DNA from: Spirochaeta sp.
Lineage (GTDB): Bacteria; Spirochaetota; Spirochaetia; Sphaerochaetales; Sphaerochaetaceae
Reading direction: 5' to 3'
Assembly (NCBI GenBank): GCA_020054965.1
Contig: JAIMZO010000100.1
Coordinates: forward strand, 1-6,245
Length of the DNA stretch: 6,245 bases
The notes under the pieces are model-generated. The model ran no database searches. It was not told the DNA's origin and saw nothing but the letters and a program-made list of their open reading frames with translations. How positions within the stretch are numbered: the first letter of the stretch is position 1; each line of letters opens with the position of its first letter. This document shows, in pieces, positions 5,919 through 6,245 of this stretch. The position numbers and the translations under genes are program-made.

Positions 5919-5942
5919 TTAATACATTCGTATTAATACATT
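5919..5942. repeat. Tandem pair of TTAATACATT repeats
   Basis: TTAATACATT occurs at 5919-5928 and again at 5933-5942, a 14-bp period. A third near copy, TAAATACATT (one mismatch), lies at 6059-6068. TAATAC and GTATTA within the pair also form a 6-bp inverted repeat (5920-5935). Repeated protein binding sites are the simplest reading. Confidence 0.5.
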
Positions 5943-5945
5943 AGT

Positions 5946-5982
5946 AAGGATGTGTGTAATGAAAATAGAATGGCTACTGTAA
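5946..5982 (+). CDS. Candidate 7-codon leader peptide (MKIEWLL) with its ribosome site
   Basis: AAGGA at 5946-5950 is followed after 8 bases by ATG at 5959 and a reading frame of seven codons, MKIEWLL, ending in TAA at 5980-5982. It is far too short for gene callers. The last sense codon and the stop lie inside the left arm of the strong hairpin at 5977-6011, so a ribosome finishing this frame would melt it. This arrangement resembles attenuation leaders, but no repeated regulatory codons (for example runs of one amino acid) are present apart from two leucines. Real translation is unproven. Confidence 0.3.
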
Positions 5983-6011
5983 GGACCGGAGAGGAACTCT
6001 AGTCTTTACAG
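5977..6011 (+). ncRNA. Strong RNA hairpin in the leader region before the last gene
   Basis: CTGTAAGGAC (5977-5986) pairs with GTCTTTACAG (6002-6011) over 10 bp with one G-U. Inside it AGAG (5990-5993) pairs with CTCT (5997-6000) around a GAA loop, with an asymmetric internal loop CGG/A. No U-tract follows, so it is not a standard terminator. Its right arm ends two bases before a GGAGG ribosome site. I do not recognise a known riboswitch class. Confidence 0.45.
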
Positions 6012-6013
6012 CT

Positions 6014-6061
6014 GGAGGTTCGATGATATTCTTAGGCTCTGTTTTCGAAGAATGTTGGTAA
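6014..6061 (+). CDS. Candidate 12-codon small reading frame (MIFLGSVFEECW) with strong ribosome site
   Basis: GGAGG at 6014-6018 lies four bases before ATG at 6023. The frame encodes MIFLGSVFEECW and stops at TAA 6059-6061, 40 bases before the next gene's start. This ribosome site is one of the best in the window and sits immediately after the hairpin at 5977-6011, so its use could depend on that structure. Too short to judge by composition; it may be a leader peptide or chance. Confidence 0.3.
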   Translation, partial: GGSMIFLGSVFEECW

Positions 6062-6084
6062 ATACATTGAAGAATCGAATTACA

Positions 6085-6093
6085 TGGTATAAA
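6085..6093 (+). promoter_or_regulatory. Extended -10 element before the last gene
   Basis: TGGTATAAA is an extended -10 (TG, one base, TATAAA with five of six matches). TTGAAG at 6067-6072 is a -35 candidate with a short 15-bp spacer and overlaps the third TAAATACATT repeat. The ATG at 6102 begins 8 bases after the -10, so the transcript may be leaderless. Confidence 0.45.
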
Positions 6094-6101
6094 CTGAATA
6101 T

Positions 6102-6245
6102 ATGTTAAGTAAAAAACAAGAATCCAGCACGCTTGAGGCAATGGCAGAAATGCTCAGGAATCTTACACAAGAGGATTTCCAACTGGTCATGGAACTTGTT
6201 GAGCAATTGCCAGCACCCCTCAACGAGGACCCACAGATCGATGGG
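6102..6245 (+). CDS. Unrecognised protein, N-terminal 48 residues only (runs off the window)
   Basis: The frame opens at ATG 6102, the first start after an in-frame TAA at 6090-6092, and stays open to the window edge. The visible residues begin MLSKKQESSTLEAMAEMLRN and continue with LTQEDFQLVMELVEQL and an acidic, proline-containing tail. They predict two amphipathic helices (about 10-20 and 23-36) and no signal peptide or membrane segment. This composition resembles small cytosolic regulators or antitoxin-like N-termini, but the match is generic and I assign no function. No Shine-Dalgarno precedes 6102; Met17 (6150) has GAGG 11 bases upstream and is a fallback start. The codon choice is similar to that of neighbouring genes, which supports real coding. 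Confidence 0.6.
   Translation, partial: MLSKKQESSTLEAMAEMLRNLTQEDFQLVMELVEQLPAPLNEDPQIDG

Noticed and set aside
6028..6053. Inverted repeat ATTCTT/AAGAAT
   Set aside because: Only 6 AT-rich base pairs around a 14-base loop, which is expected by chance.

Overview
The window looks like ordinary chromosome from a moderate-GC, anaerobic, Gram-negative-type bacterium. The combination of a GTP-type phosphoenolpyruvate carboxykinase, an NlpC/P60 protein with a relaxed spirochaete-style lipobox, and several spirochaete-like hypothetical proteins suggests a Spirochaetota member, possibly Sphaerochaeta-like. This assignment is an inference from protein character, with no search behind it.

Layout. Bases 1-79 hold what looks like the last 25 codons of an ISAzo13-type transposase, followed by a possible element end near 81-103. 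An AT-rich, apparently gene-free stretch (about 104-456) leads to pckG (457-2352, +), the only gene here with a confident metabolic role. A 13-bp hairpin separates it from a convergent gene for an exported protein of unknown function (2424-3575, -). That gene diverges from a small NlpC/P60 lipoprotein gene (3694-4200, +). The lipoprotein gene converges, with only 6 bp between stop codons, on a TPR-like hypothetical gene (4207-5007, -). That gene in turn diverges from a membrane-anchored SAM methyltransferase gene (5088-5840, +). The window ends with a 261-bp intergenic region rich in repeats and hairpins, and the first 48 codons of an unrecognised gene (6102 to the edge).

The genes do not form an operon: strands alternate (+ - + - + +) and there is no obvious shared pathway. 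The more interesting material is non-coding. First, three plus-strand genes lack a Shine-Dalgarno sequence and instead have an extended -10 motif (TGnTAnAnT-like) 6-8 bp before an ATG, which suggests leaderless mRNAs. Second, an imperfect inverted repeat spans two divergent promoters with overlapping -35 elements (5037-5068). Third, the 5841-6101 region combines an odd-length palindrome beside a perfect TTGACA, three copies of a TWAATACATT repeat, and a strong hairpin flanked by two tiny Shine-Dalgarno-preceded reading frames, an arrangement resembling a translation-sensing leader. I see no CRISPR array, tRNA, rRNA or defence system. The case for a wholly new system rests mainly on that last leader-like region and is tentative.
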